Source: an alpha proteobacterium SCGC AAA240-E13 (lineage in GTDB: Bacteria > Pseudomonadota > Alphaproteobacteria > Pelagibacterales > Pelagibacteraceae). Taken from it: a DNA stretch of 64,000 bases. The notes beneath the pieces were generated by a model that saw only the letters and a list, made by a program, of their open reading frames with translations, made no database searches and was not told the DNA's origin. Position numbers and translations under genes: made by a program. This document shows positions 51,505 through 60,149 of the stretch, in pieces. Positions within the stretch are counted from its first letter, which is position 1. Every line of letters begins with the position of its first letter. The DNA lies in NCBI GenBank assembly GCA_000504625.1, contig AZHR01000005.1, positions 1-64,000 of the forward strand, read 5' to 3'.

Positions 51505-52029
51505 TTATACTTTTTCTATTATATGTACAGCGTTAAGCAAAGTATCAGTAACAAAATTAGGATTTTTGGGTTTTATGTCCTGATATTTGTAATCTAAATA
51601 AATAGTTTTACATCCAACACTTTCCCCAGCTTGAATATCTCTCCATCGGTCACCAATCATAAAACTTTTTTTTAATTCTACATTCCATTTTTTGCTAGCC
51701 TTCAATAGCAAACCTGGCTTGGGTTTACGACAATTACAATTATCTATATCATCATGATAACAAACAAATATATCATCTAATTTAGTTTCTTTTTTCAAAA
51801 AACTATTCATCTTTATTACTGTATTTTTATTAATTTTTCCTCTCGGAACATCAGGTTGATTAGTAACAACTAAGCAAAGGAAATTAAGTTTTTTTAATTT
51901 TAAAATCGATTCTTTGACGCCCGGCAAAATTTCGATTTCATCTAATGAATTAGGTGATATTGGTAATCCATTCTTAACAAATGCTTTATTAATTACGCCA
52001 TCGCGATCTAAAAATATTGCTTTTTTCAT
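51505..52029 (-). CDS. gmhB: D-glycero-D-manno-heptose 1,7-bisphosphate phosphatase
   Basis: A 174-residue HAD-superfamily phosphatase. Motif I is FLDRDGVIN (nucleophile Asp at residue 8), motif II lies in VVTNQPDVPRG, the zinc-loop residues are in CYHDDIDNCNCRKPKPG and motif IV is GDRWRDIQAG. This combination is specific to GmhB, which removes the C7 phosphate of heptose 1,7-bisphosphate. It ends the heptose operon, 8 bases after gmhA. Confidence 0.93.
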   Translation of the reverse strand: MKKAIFLDRDGVINKAFVKNGLPISPNSLDEIEILPGVKESILKLKKLNFLCLVVTNQPDVPRGKINKNTVIKMNSFLKKETKLDDIFVCYHDDIDNCNCRKPKPGLLLKASKKWNVELKKSFMIGDRWRDIQAGESVGCKTIYLDYKYQDIKPKNPNFVTDTLLNAVHIIEKV

Positions 52030-52037
52030 TCATCAAT

Positions 52038-52640
52038 TTATTTTTTTAAAATAGATTCCCACTTTGTTTCATTTAATTTTAATTTTGGATGTGAAACAAT
52101 TAAATGCCAAATTACAGCTTGAAAGGCTTCGGTATGTGGAGTGATTGTTTTTTCGTTAACTGTAGGGATTATAACGCATGCATCTGCTACCTTGGTTGTG
52201 TATCCTCCATCTCTGCCTACAACTCCAACTAATTTACATCCAATGGATTTTCCGTATTTTAATGCTTCCACAAGATTGGGGCTTATATTTTTTTCAAGAT
52301 TTCCTCCGCCAACAGAGAAAACAAATATTATATCTTTGGAATTTAATTTGCTTACTTTTAACCACTCACTAAAAATAGTACTCCAGCCTTCGTCATTTGT
52401 TCTTGCTGTCAATTCTGAGACATTATCAGTTGGAGCATATGACTCTACACCAATAATTTTTCTAAAATCATTTACTGCATGCGAACAATTGCCTGCACTT
52501 CCACCAACTCCTAAAAAGAATATTCTTCCTTTTTCATGTCTAACATTAAAAATTAGATTAACCATTTTTTCTATTTGTTTAGTATTAATTTTTTTTGTTA
52601 TTTCAATTGTCTCTGATAGATGTGAGTCACTATAAATCAT
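52038..52640 (-). CDS. gmhA: Sedoheptulose-7-phosphate isomerase
   Basis: A 200-residue SIS-domain isomerase that converts sedoheptulose 7-phosphate into D-glycero-D-manno-heptose 7-phosphate, the first step of nucleotide-heptose synthesis. The sugar-phosphate loops are FLGVGGSAGNCSHAVNDF (about residues 42-59) and VFSVGGGNLEKN (about 111). A C-terminal ETAF-like section TPHTEAFQAVIWHL holds catalytic His and Glu. It overlaps hddC by 4 bases. Confidence 0.93.
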   Translation of the reverse strand: MIYSDSHLSETIEITKKINTKQIEKMVNLIFNVRHEKGRIFFLGVGGSAGNCSHAVNDFRKIIGVESYAPTDNVSELTARTNDEGWSTIFSEWLKVSKLNSKDIIFVFSVGGGNLEKNISPNLVEALKYGKSIGCKLVGVVGRDGGYTTKVADACVIIPTVNEKTITPHTEAFQAVIWHLIVSHPKLKLNETKWESILKK

Positions 52641-53344
52641 AATTGTTTTTCCTTTTTTTTAAAAAATTCTATAGTGTCGTTTAAACCATTTATAGAACCA
52701 ATTTCATAAAATCTATCATAGATTTCAAATCCAGCTAACAGACCTTTGTTTGATAAATTTTCAAATACATCTGCTAAATCAAACGTTTTTTTTGAAGGAA
52801 AATCGTTAAAAATTGAATTTTCAACTACATTAAGACCATAGTCTATATAGTTCATATTTTTTTGAGGCTTTTTTTTATTATACTCAATAAATTTATCCTT
52901 AAAATAAGCATTGCTTTTATCCCACTGACCAAAATTTTTCAAAACTGTCATTAAAGCAGGTTTTTTTTCCTGGAAAAAAGCTTTTTCAATTTCAGAAAAA
53001 TCAATTGGTAAAAAAGAATCTCCATATAAAATAAAAAAATTTTCTCCTAAAATTTGACACGCTTTTTTTATTGAACCGCCAGTACCAAGCAATTGATCGC
53101 CGTCATCAGAGTAAGATACTTTTAAATTATATTTTGAACCATTGCCAATATAATCTTTTATTTGATTTCCCAAATGTGCGGTACATATCACTATATCCTC
53201 GATACCTTGTTCTCTAAGATAATTCAATTGTCTTGAAATAAATGGTTTCCCAGCAATATCGATTAAAGCTTTTGCTTTACCTAAAGTTTTTTGTCCTAAT
53301 CTTGTTCCTAAGCCACCTGCCAATATAGCTACAGGCAAAGTCAT
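52637..53344 (-). CDS. hddC: D-glycero-manno-heptose 1-phosphate nucleotidyltransferase
   Basis: A 235-residue nucleotidyltransferase. The NTP-binding signature is AILAGGLGTRLGQKTLGKAKAL at the N terminus (short form GGLGTRL), with GKPFISRQL, LLGTGGSIKKA and the metal-binding Asp in LYGDSF. The gene lies between gmhA and the heptose kinase, so it most likely activates heptose 1-phosphate with GTP, as HddC does. Other sugar-phosphate nucleotidyltransferases look similar; context decides. Confidence 0.88.
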   Translation of the reverse strand: MTLPVAILAGGLGTRLGQKTLGKAKALIDIAGKPFISRQLNYLREQGIEDIVICTAHLGNQIKDYIGNGSKYNLKVSYSDDGDQLLGTGGSIKKACQILGENFFILYGDSFLPIDFSEIEKAFFQEKKPALMTVLKNFGQWDKSNAYFKDKFIEYNKKKPQKNMNYIDYGLNVVENSIFNDFPSKKTFDLADVFENLSNKGLLAGFEIYDRFYEIGSINGLNDTIEFFKKKEKQL

Positions 53345-54318
53345 GATAATATTATTTGTGTACCTTGAAAATCAAAATTAAATCTTACTTCTTCTAAGCC
53401 ATTTTGAAACATTTTTTTTCTAAGTTTTTCTTTATTATTCGCATAAAACATTAAAAATCCACCCCCGCCAGCTCCAACTAATTTACCTCCAATAGCTCCA
53501 TTTTTTAGACCATCATAGTACCATTTCGAAATATTTTTGTTTGACATATTTTTTGACCGCGATTGTTTAAATTCCCAATGTTCATTCATTAATTGTGCAA
53601 ATTTTGTTAAACTACCATCTTCTAAATATTTTCGGCTTTTTAATCCCATTTCTTTGACAAAGTTTAAATTATCTATCATTTTACTTTCGTTTTTTTTTGT
53701 TTTTTTATCTTGTTCTTTTAAAATACTTCCTGCATTTCTTGAAAAGCCAGTAAAAAATAACAGAAGATTATCTTCTAATTCAGTTAATTTGTTATGAGAA
53801 ATTTTCAGCGGTTCAGCTATAACTTTTCCATTTTTTTTAAATGTAAAACACGTAACACCTCCATAGGAAGCTATATATTGGTCTTGCTTACCAATAGGTT
53901 CTTTGAGTTTTTCAATTTCTATATGACAAGCAAGCTCAGCTAGTTTTTCTGGAAAAATAAGTTTTTTCTTAAAAGCGTAAAGTGATTTAACTAAAGCAGT
54001 TGTAAAACTTCCTGAGGAACCTAATCCTGTTCCTGAGGGAATATCGGTAAGAGAAGTAATTTCTATTTGCGGTGATATTTTTTGCATTTTAAGTACTTCA
54101 CGTATAATAGGATGAAAAATCTGTGAAGTCTTTTCAACTTCTTCAATTTTTGAATATTTTAAAAATATTCCTTTATCAAAAGGTCTTATTACGCTTACAT
54201 AAACATATTTATTAATTGCAGCGGATATTAAAAAACCTCCTTTTTTTTTGTAAAAAGAAGGTAAGTCAGTTCCTCCACCACCTAGTGTAATTCTCAAAGG
54301 ACTACGTGCAATAATCAT
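53341..54318 (-). CDS. hddA: D-glycero-manno-heptose 7-phosphate kinase (GHMP family)
   Basis: A 325-residue GHMP-superfamily kinase. It shows the N-terminal SPLRITLGGGGTDLPSFY typical of HddA, the ATP loop IPSGTGLGSSGSF (about residue 90-103) and the C-terminal GGKLVGAGGGGFLMF. It phosphorylates C1 of heptose 7-phosphate. It overlaps hddC by 4 bases and is 4 bases downstream of the oxidoreductase gene, which fixes its role in the heptose pathway. Confidence 0.93.
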   Translation of the reverse strand: MIIARSPLRITLGGGGTDLPSFYKKKGGFLISAAINKYVYVSVIRPFDKGIFLKYSKIEEVEKTSQIFHPIIREVLKMQKISPQIEITSLTDIPSGTGLGSSGSFTTALVKSLYAFKKKLIFPEKLAELACHIEIEKLKEPIGKQDQYIASYGGVTCFTFKKNGKVIAEPLKISHNKLTELEDNLLLFFTGFSRNAGSILKEQDKKTKKNESKMIDNLNFVKEMGLKSRKYLEDGSLTKFAQLMNEHWEFKQSRSKNMSNKNISKWYYDGLKNGAIGGKLVGAGGGGFLMFYANNKEKLRKKMFQNGLEEVRFNFDFQGTQIILS

Positions 54319-54322
54319 ATTT

Positions 54323-55309
54323 TTAATTTTTATAAATCTTATTAATTATTTTAAGTGTTTGATAGGCATCAATTAAGTTTACCTTGGGTTTTCTGTTGTA
54401 AGATATGTCTTTGTAGAATTCATTTATCTCATTTTTCCAAGACATATCTCGTGATTTAAATTTCCACACTTTTTGTTTTGGAATTCCCATTTTTTTTGAC
54501 ATTTTATAAAGAGTTAACTGTTCTTTACCATAGCTACCTCCAAGACCATTGATATCTAATTTTCCAAGAGTGCCAAAGATTTCAAACGAAAACATATTTT
54601 TCCATTCCGTCCATGAAGCATGCAAAAAAGCAACTTTATTACTACGAGTCTTTAATATTAAGAAGGCATTGTCTTCAACTGATATTTTCCAAAAATATGT
54701 ATTTATGAATCCATTTACTTTACTAAATTCGCCTAAAAATAACCTCGAAAGATCAATTAAATGTGATCCTTGATCAATCAATTCTCCCCCACCAGATATA
54801 GATAATTTGCCTCTCCATTCTTTTTCATATCCTAACCTACCACCATGTCCATATCTTGCTCTTAAATACATAACTTTTCCAATTGCACCATTATTAATTA
54901 GTTCTTGAGCTTTAATTATAGAGGGATGATATCGGTGATTATAACCTATTCTTATTTTAATTTTATTTCCTTTAACTTTAGAAATTATTTTTTTTATTTC
55001 ATTTAAATTTTTGGTGGCAGGTTTTTCTACCAAAATATGTTTATTTTTTTTATAAGCTTCTAAAAGTATTTTTTTTAATTGGTTGTGTGGAGTTGAAATA
55101 ATTACAATATCAATTTCTTTTATTTCTAATAATTTCTTCCAGTTAGTAAATATTTTTATTTTATTATTGCGTACTATTCTCCTTGCTTGATTTATATCTG
55201 GATCAGCACACGCTACTAATTTACCTTTGGAACCCAATGATTTTGCTCTTTTATAACCTATTAAGCCGCACCCAATTATACCTATATTAAAATTTATTTG
55301 TCTCCCCAT
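54323..55309 (-). CDS. Gfo/Idh/MocA family sugar oxidoreductase
   Basis: A 328-residue NAD(P)-dependent sugar dehydrogenase. The Rossmann motif is IGIIGCGLIGYKRAKSL, the active-site EKPATKN lies at about residue 95 and the C-terminal substrate-binding domain has the RYGHGGRLGYEKEWRG and GGGELIDQGSHLIDL segments common in polysaccharide loci. It overlaps the fusion gene upstream by 16 bases. It probably oxidises or reduces a sugar nucleotide derived from heptose or hexose; the precise carbon is not predictable. Confidence 0.88.
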   Translation of the reverse strand: MGRQINFNIGIIGCGLIGYKRAKSLGSKGKLVACADPDINQARRIVRNNKIKIFTNWKKLLEIKEIDIVIISTPHNQLKKILLEAYKKNKHILVEKPATKNLNEIKKIISKVKGNKIKIRIGYNHRYHPSIIKAQELINNGAIGKVMYLRARYGHGGRLGYEKEWRGKLSISGGGELIDQGSHLIDLSRLFLGEFSKVNGFINTYFWKISVEDNAFLILKTRSNKVAFLHASWTEWKNMFSFEIFGTLGKLDINGLGGSYGKEQLTLYKMSKKMGIPKQKVWKFKSRDMSWKNEINEFYKDISYNRKPKVNLIDAYQTLKIINKIYKN

Positions 55310-57486
55310 TCAAATCCTCTTTCCTTACCAACAATTCTTCTTAAAGTATAAGCATCACTATTTTGTAATAATTGTTTATAATTTATCCAATTCTTCCAAT
55401 CATCCCACACTGCACTTATTAATTTACCGCTGATGCCATCACTATATCTTGAGCCTAAAAACAAAATTAGTTCACAAACTTTACTAAAAGGAGTTCCACC
55501 AGTTTCTTTTTGTTTTAATGATTTTTTATAAAATTCTTTTCCAACTTTTCGTGGTCCAGCTTTTAAAACTTCATTAAGCATTCCCGTATTTAACGGACCA
55601 GGCGCTATGGCATTAATATCGATATTATAGTTTTTTACTTCTTCAGATAAATTTTCAACAAATCTTACTATGGCAGCTTTAGATACTGCATAACTACTAA
55701 TGAATGGCAGTGGGCTAGTAGCTCCACCACCAGATAATTGAATAATTTTACCTTTATTTTTTTTTTTAAAATAGGGCATTACAGCTCTACATAACAATAT
55801 GGAACCAAACAAATTTATCTGAATGGCTTTAATCCATTCATTCCAGTCAACTTTTTCAATGTAACCTTTTGGACCATAAATACCTGCATTATTAACTAGC
55901 ACATCAATTTGTTTAAATTTATTGATTGTCATATTAATTAACTTTTTTACTTGATCAAAAGATGATACATCGGTCACTGAGTAAAATATTTTTTGATTTT
56001 TTTTCTTAATTTTATTTAATTTTTCATACGCTTTTTTTATTTGAATATAATTTCTAGAACAAATCACTAGATTTGAACCATATTTCAAAAAATACTTTGC
56101 AATTTCATAACCTAGTCCTTTACTTGCTCCTGTAACCACTACTACTTGATTTTTTAAATTATAATCAAATTTCATAGTTGAACTAGTATCCGATAATGAC
56201 GCGCTTGCTTTACCAACGTAAATATATTTATTTTTGTAAATTTTTTCAAAATGATTGCAGAAATAATTTGGGTCAATTATAACAAGTTTTTTATTTAGTC
56301 TTTGCATTGTGTTTTGTGATATTTTTAAAAATTCTTTTGATTTTCCCAATATGATTAATACATCAACATTGCTAATCACTGAAGTAGGAGAAGGTAATTG
56401 TTGAATTATATTACTAATTTTAGAAGAAAATTTTTTTATATTACTATCAAATCCGCCAACTTTAATACCGTATTGTTTTAACCAATTAGAAATTTCTATT
56501 GCAAAAGATCTCCTGAGAGTATCTGTATTTTCAGTATAAGCTAAACCCCAAATTGTAACTCTTTTAATTTTTTTGTTTAAAATTAAATATTTCAGGTGGT
56601 TATAAATCCATTGTTTATGATTTTCGTTACTTGCTTTTATTGAAGACAGTAGTTTTGTATTTAATTTTTTTATTTTTGAAATTTCGTTCAAATAATTTAC
56701 ATCTCTTCCCAGAGTACCACCCGCAAAAGGAACTCCTGGAGATAAAAATGCTTTTCTACCAATTCTTGTTTCAGATTTTAAACCCTCTTCAACTTCTTTT
56801 GCATCAGCATTGGTATATTCGCAAATTGAAGATATTTCGTTAATGAAAGATATTGATGAAGCCAAAAACGAATTTATTGCATGTTTAGTAATTTCAGCGG
56901 ATTCAATTTTCATCCATATTAAATTTGTATTTATTGTTTTTAAAAAACTACTAATTTTTTTTTTAGATCTAATGTCTCTATAACCAATAATTATTCTATC
57001 AGCATGTAAAAAGGATGATATCGAATTTCCAAGTCTTAAATTTTCTGGACTGCAGAAAAAATAAAATTTTTTTTTTAAAACATTATTTGAATAATTTTCT
57101 AGTAACTTTATTGATCCCACTGGTAATTGAGAAGAAATAATTACACATTTATTAGAATTTAGTTTTTTTAATGTATTTTTAATTCTATCTAGAACATATT
57201 TTGTATCTGCTTGATCGTATTCGTTGACTGGAGTGTCATAAGTAAACCATATAATATTTGACGTATTTAATTTTTCTAAATTATTTGCAAAAGATAATTT
57301 TCCATCTTTTATTGATTTTTTAATTAAATCTTTTAACTTTGGTTCAAATATTGGAGTAATATTTTTCTTAAGATTACTAATTATTTTTTTATTATCATCG
57401 TAAGCAACAACATTGTGTTTTAAAGAAGATAAGCATGATGAAACTACACATCCACAATGCCATAAACCTTGAACAAAAATTTTCAT
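55294..57486 (-). CDS. Fusion of UDP-glucose-dehydrogenase-like domain and short-chain dehydrogenase
   Basis: A 730-residue two-enzyme fusion. Residues 1 to about 430 resemble the UDP-glucose/GDP-mannose dehydrogenase family: N-terminal GLWHCGCVVSS, SSQLPVGS, SPENLRLG and the conserved Lys201 and Asn205 (ITKHAINSF). The catalytic-Cys motif GFGGxCxxKD is replaced by PFAGGTLGRD, so Cys becomes Thr258 and Lys becomes Arg261. Residues 445-690 form a complete SDR: TGASKGLG at 452-459, NNAG at 532-535 and YAVSK at 599-603. Without Cys the first domain cannot run the normal two-step oxidation to a uronic acid. It overlaps both neighbours, in an operon for heptose/hexose modification. The combined product is unknown. 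Confidence 0.85.
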   Translation of the reverse strand: MKIFVQGLWHCGCVVSSCLSSLKHNVVAYDDNKKIISNLKKNITPIFEPKLKDLIKKSIKDGKLSFANNLEKLNTSNIIWFTYDTPVNEYDQADTKYVLDRIKNTLKKLNSNKCVIISSQLPVGSIKLLENYSNNVLKKKFYFFCSPENLRLGNSISSFLHADRIIIGYRDIRSKKKISSFLKTINTNLIWMKIESAEITKHAINSFLASSISFINEISSICEYTNADAKEVEEGLKSETRIGRKAFLSPGVPFAGGTLGRDVNYLNEISKIKKLNTKLLSSIKASNENHKQWIYNHLKYLILNKKIKRVTIWGLAYTENTDTLRRSFAIEISNWLKQYGIKVGGFDSNIKKFSSKISNIIQQLPSPTSVISNVDVLIILGKSKEFLKISQNTMQRLNKKLVIIDPNYFCNHFEKIYKNKYIYVGKASASLSDTSSTMKFDYNLKNQVVVVTGASKGLGYEIAKYFLKYGSNLVICSRNYIQIKKAYEKLNKIKKKNQKIFYSVTDVSSFDQVKKLINMTINKFKQIDVLVNNAGIYGPKGYIEKVDWNEWIKAIQINLFGSILLCRAVMPYFKKKNKGKIIQLSGGGATSPLPFISSYAVSKAAIVRFVENLSEEVKNYNIDINAIAPGPLNTGMLNEVLKAGPRKVGKEFYKKSLKQKETGGTPFSKVCELILFLGSRYSDGISGKLISAVWDDWKNWINYKQLLQNSDAYTLRRIVGKERGFEWGDK

Positions 57487-58445
57487 TTTCTCTTTTTAAA
57501 TACCCATTTATTATTTTTAAGGTATTTAACGGTTTTTTCTATGCTTTTTTTTATTGTAAATTTTGGTTTCCATCCCAGTGATCTAATTTTTTTAGTGCTT
57601 AGAAATATAAACGGACTATCTCCAATCCAGCCTCTTTTACCACCAGTAAAAGAAACCCTAGGTTTAACTTTTAATTGTTTACAAATCACACCTATTGATT
57701 GCTTTACATTAACATATTCGTTTGTACCAAGATTAAAAATATTTATTTTGTTCTTTGATTTTTTTATTGCAATAAGCATAGCACTAATACAATCGTTAAC
57801 ATGCAGATAAGATTTTCTTTGATTTCCATCTCCTAGGACTTTCAAGCAAGCTGGGTTTTTAAATAATTGATTACAAAAATCGTAAACATGACCATGCGTA
57901 TATCTGTTGCCTAATATAGATACAAAACGAAATATCCAACTTTTAAAATTAAAAGCTTCACAATATGCTTCGATAAAAGATTCTCCTGCTACTTTTGAAG
58001 CTCCGTAAAACGATGTTTGTATTGGAAAATCGTCATTCTCGGGAGTTGGAAAATTTTTTGGTTCTCCATAAGCTGAACCTGTAGAACAAAAAACAATTTT
58101 ATTTATATTATTTTTTCTCATTGCTTCTAATACATTGAATGTAGTTATCGTGTTTTGTTCCAAGTCTCTATAAGGATTTTTATAACCATATCTAACATCC
58201 GCGTTAGCAGCCAAATGGAAAACTATTTCTGATCCTTTGAAAATTTTTTTTATTTTATTTAGATTTAATAAATCACACTTAAAAAATTGAAAATTTTTAT
58301 TTTTAAGTGCGGATTTTAAAAATGCTTTTTGACCAGTTTTTAAATTATCTATACCAATTATATGACATTTCTGAGTAAGCAATATGTCAACCAAGTTGCT
58401 ACCTACAAAGCCAGCACAACCTGTTACTAAAATTTTTTTAAACAC
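57483..58445 (-). CDS. NAD-dependent sugar-nucleotide epimerase/dehydratase
   Basis: A 320-residue extended SDR of the UDP-glucose 4-epimerase group. The NAD motif is VTGCAGFVGSNLVDIL; the catalytic Ser-Thr region is FCSTGSAYGEP and the Tyr-Lys pair is in SFYGASKVAGE. SYLHVNDC and GWKPKFTIKKSIEKTV are typical C-terminal marks. It overlaps the fusion gene by 4 bases. Probably epimerises or dehydrates a nucleotide-activated hexose or heptose. Confidence 0.9.
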   Translation of the reverse strand: MFKKILVTGCAGFVGSNLVDILLTQKCHIIGIDNLKTGQKAFLKSALKNKNFQFFKCDLLNLNKIKKIFKGSEIVFHLAANADVRYGYKNPYRDLEQNTITTFNVLEAMRKNNINKIVFCSTGSAYGEPKNFPTPENDDFPIQTSFYGASKVAGESFIEAYCEAFNFKSWIFRFVSILGNRYTHGHVYDFCNQLFKNPACLKVLGDGNQRKSYLHVNDCISAMLIAIKKSKNKINIFNLGTNEYVNVKQSIGVICKQLKVKPRVSFTGGKRGWIGDSPFIFLSTKKIRSLGWKPKFTIKKSIEKTVKYLKNNKWVFKKRK

Positions 58446-58457
58446 GCTTTTAGTTAT

Positions 58458-59177
58458 TCAATTAATTTTAAAACCCGCATCTACAGCATCTTTATAAAAC
58501 ATTTTAACGGTATCTAATGAATAATCTTCTAAATTAAAATTGAGAAATTGTAATTTCTTAATTATATCTTTGGTCACTGTTATAATATGACAACCTATCT
58601 GATCAGCCTGAATTATATTAAGCAATTCCCTAGGACTTGCCCAAAGTAATTCGGATTTAGAATTAATTTTCATTTCTTTTACACATTCTTTCATTAGTGG
58701 AACAGGATCTATACCAGTATCAGCTATTCTTCCAGCAAATATGGATATAATACTCGGAACTTTATTATCAAGTACCGACAGTACTATTTTAACCTGATCC
58801 AAAGTCATTATCGCAGTTATATTTAATTTAACTTTTTTTTTAGCTAAACTTTTAATTAATTCTCTGGAACTTTCTTTTTTTGTGTTTGTTATAGGAATTT
58901 TTACATAAACGTTATCAGCCCAACTTGTAATTTCCATCGCTTGTTTTTCCATGTTCTCAAAATCATCTGAGAAAACTTCAAAAGATATTGGTTTTTCCTT
59001 TATTGTTAAAAGAATATCTTTTGCAAATGTTTTATAGTCTTTAATACCTGCTTTCTTCATTAAACTAGGATTGGTCGTTAAGCCTTTAATGAAAGTTTTA
59101 CTATTCATTTCTAGCATATCTTTCTTATCTGCTCCGTCGGAGAATATTTTTACTTTTAGATCTTCTATTATCTTCAT
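58458..59177 (-). CDS. Transaldolase / fructose-6-phosphate aldolase family
   Basis: A 239-residue single-domain TIM-barrel transaldolase of the short type. The N-terminal IFSDGADKKDM, GLTTNPSLM and the Schiff-base lysine in YVKIPIT (Lys93) are all present, with LNITAIMTLDQV and SIFAGRIADTG following. It moves a dihydroxyacetone unit between sugar phosphates and can make sedoheptulose 7-phosphate, the substrate of GmhA. It is the first gene of the operon ending with gmhB, so a supply role for heptose synthesis is likely (inference). Confidence 0.9.
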   Translation of the reverse strand: MKIIEDLKVKIFSDGADKKDMLEMNSKTFIKGLTTNPSLMKKAGIKDYKTFAKDILLTIKEKPISFEVFSDDFENMEKQAMEITSWADNVYVKIPITNTKKESSRELIKSLAKKKVKLNITAIMTLDQVKIVLSVLDNKVPSIISIFAGRIADTGIDPVPLMKECVKEMKINSKSELLWASPRELLNIIQADQIGCHIITVTKDIIKKLQFLNFNLEDYSLDTVKMFYKDAVDAGFKIN

Positions 59178-59194
59178 GAAATTAATTCTAGCAC

Positions 59195-59497
59195 TTAGTA
59201 AGCAAGCATAATTGACTTGAAAGTGCTAGGATACAAAGAATTTACCAAGACATTTTTTTTTCGGTTTTCTACCATTTTTTCTTTATCTTCAATTTTTTTG
59301 TTTGAAGAATCTATAATGTTCTCAATAATTGTCTTGCCTGTTGCTTTTTTAACTCCATAACTAAGAGTGTAGGAAATGGCTGACTGATAAATATTTCCAC
59401 CAGTTACACCTGTAGCAGCAGGTCCCACAAGCGCTAAAACCTGAAAACACCCATTCAAAAAAAGGGTGGTAATTATGATAAAAATAACTTTCTTCAT
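59195..59497 (-). CDS. Small putative lipoprotein
   Basis: A 100-residue protein with a lipoprotein signal: MKKVIFIIITTLFLNGC, where Cys17 would be lipidated. The mature part has a Gly/Ala-rich stretch (VGPAATGVTGGNIYQSA), a GVKKATGKT segment and a Lys/Glu-rich tail. I have no family name. It lies 17 bases upstream of the transaldolase on the same strand and may be cotranscribed. Confidence 0.7.
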   Translation of the reverse strand: MKKVIFIIITTLFLNGCFQVLALVGPAATGVTGGNIYQSAISYTLSYGVKKATGKTIIENIIDSSNKKIEDKEKMVENRKKNVLVNSLYPSTFKSIMLAY

Positions 59498-59584
59498 CTC
59501 CCGTAATACTTTGTATAATAATTGAAAATATTTTTATATATAATAAAAATTTGTAATTCAATTAATGGTTGTATAAAGAATATT

Positions 59585-60130
59585 ATGAAATTCATATACT
59601 TTAAAGGCTTTCAGGCTGGGTTATTTTTTTTGCTATTATCGAACTTTTTTGTAATTGCTTCAGAGACAGATACAAAGCAGATTATAACGGAACGTTCCGG
59701 TTATTGGACCTATTATTGTAAAAATTATGAACAACAAAGGCAATGTGAGATTGCTCGAAAAGTAAAAATTGAAGAGCAAAATGAGACATTTTTAATCGTC
59801 TATAAAATCATAAAAAATATAAATTCTAAAGTAACAGAAAATTTAAACATTTTAACTCCCCCTGCTGAAAGAATAAACACAAAGAAACGTCTAAAAATAA
59901 GTTTTGATGACAAAACAAAATTTACAAGATCGTTTTTGAAATGTGAAGACACGGATTGTTTAGCTGTGTTTAAGAGCAACAGAATACTCAAATATTCAAT
60001 GGAAAATTTCAATAAAATGAAAATCACTTTTTATATATCTGGAGATAATGAATCAACTTCTTTAACTCTTCCAATGGACGGATTTAGCAAAGCACTTAAA
60101 GATATAAAAGAACAACTAAAATTATTTTAA
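59585..60130 (+). CDS. Invasion-associated locus B (IalB)-like periplasmic protein
   Basis: A 181-residue exported protein. The ATG at 59585 gives a clean signal peptide (MKFIYFKGFQAGLFFLLL, cleavage near VIASE), whereas an upstream start would add an unrelated leader. The mature protein has SGYWTYYCKNYEQQRQCEIARKV (key part WTYYC and CEIAR) and FLKCEDTDCLAVF, the four-Cys pattern of the IalB family, plus SFDDKTKFTR. IalB proteins are widespread in non-pathogenic alphaproteobacteria; their periplasmic function is not known despite the name. Confidence 0.85.
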   Translation: MKFIYFKGFQAGLFFLLLSNFFVIASETDTKQIITERSGYWTYYCKNYEQQRQCEIARKVKIEEQNETFLIVYKIIKNINSKVTENLNILTPPAERINTKKRLKISFDDKTKFTRSFLKCEDTDCLAVFKSNRILKYSMENFNKMKITFYISGDNESTSLTLPMDGFSKALKDIKEQLKLF

Positions 60131-60149
60131 AAACACAAATTAACTTTTT

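Noticed and set aside
52141..52635. 164-codon open frame antisense to gmhA
   Set aside because: It mirrors gmhA, whose SIS motifs are complete; the antisense frame has no recognisable domain or ribosome binding site.
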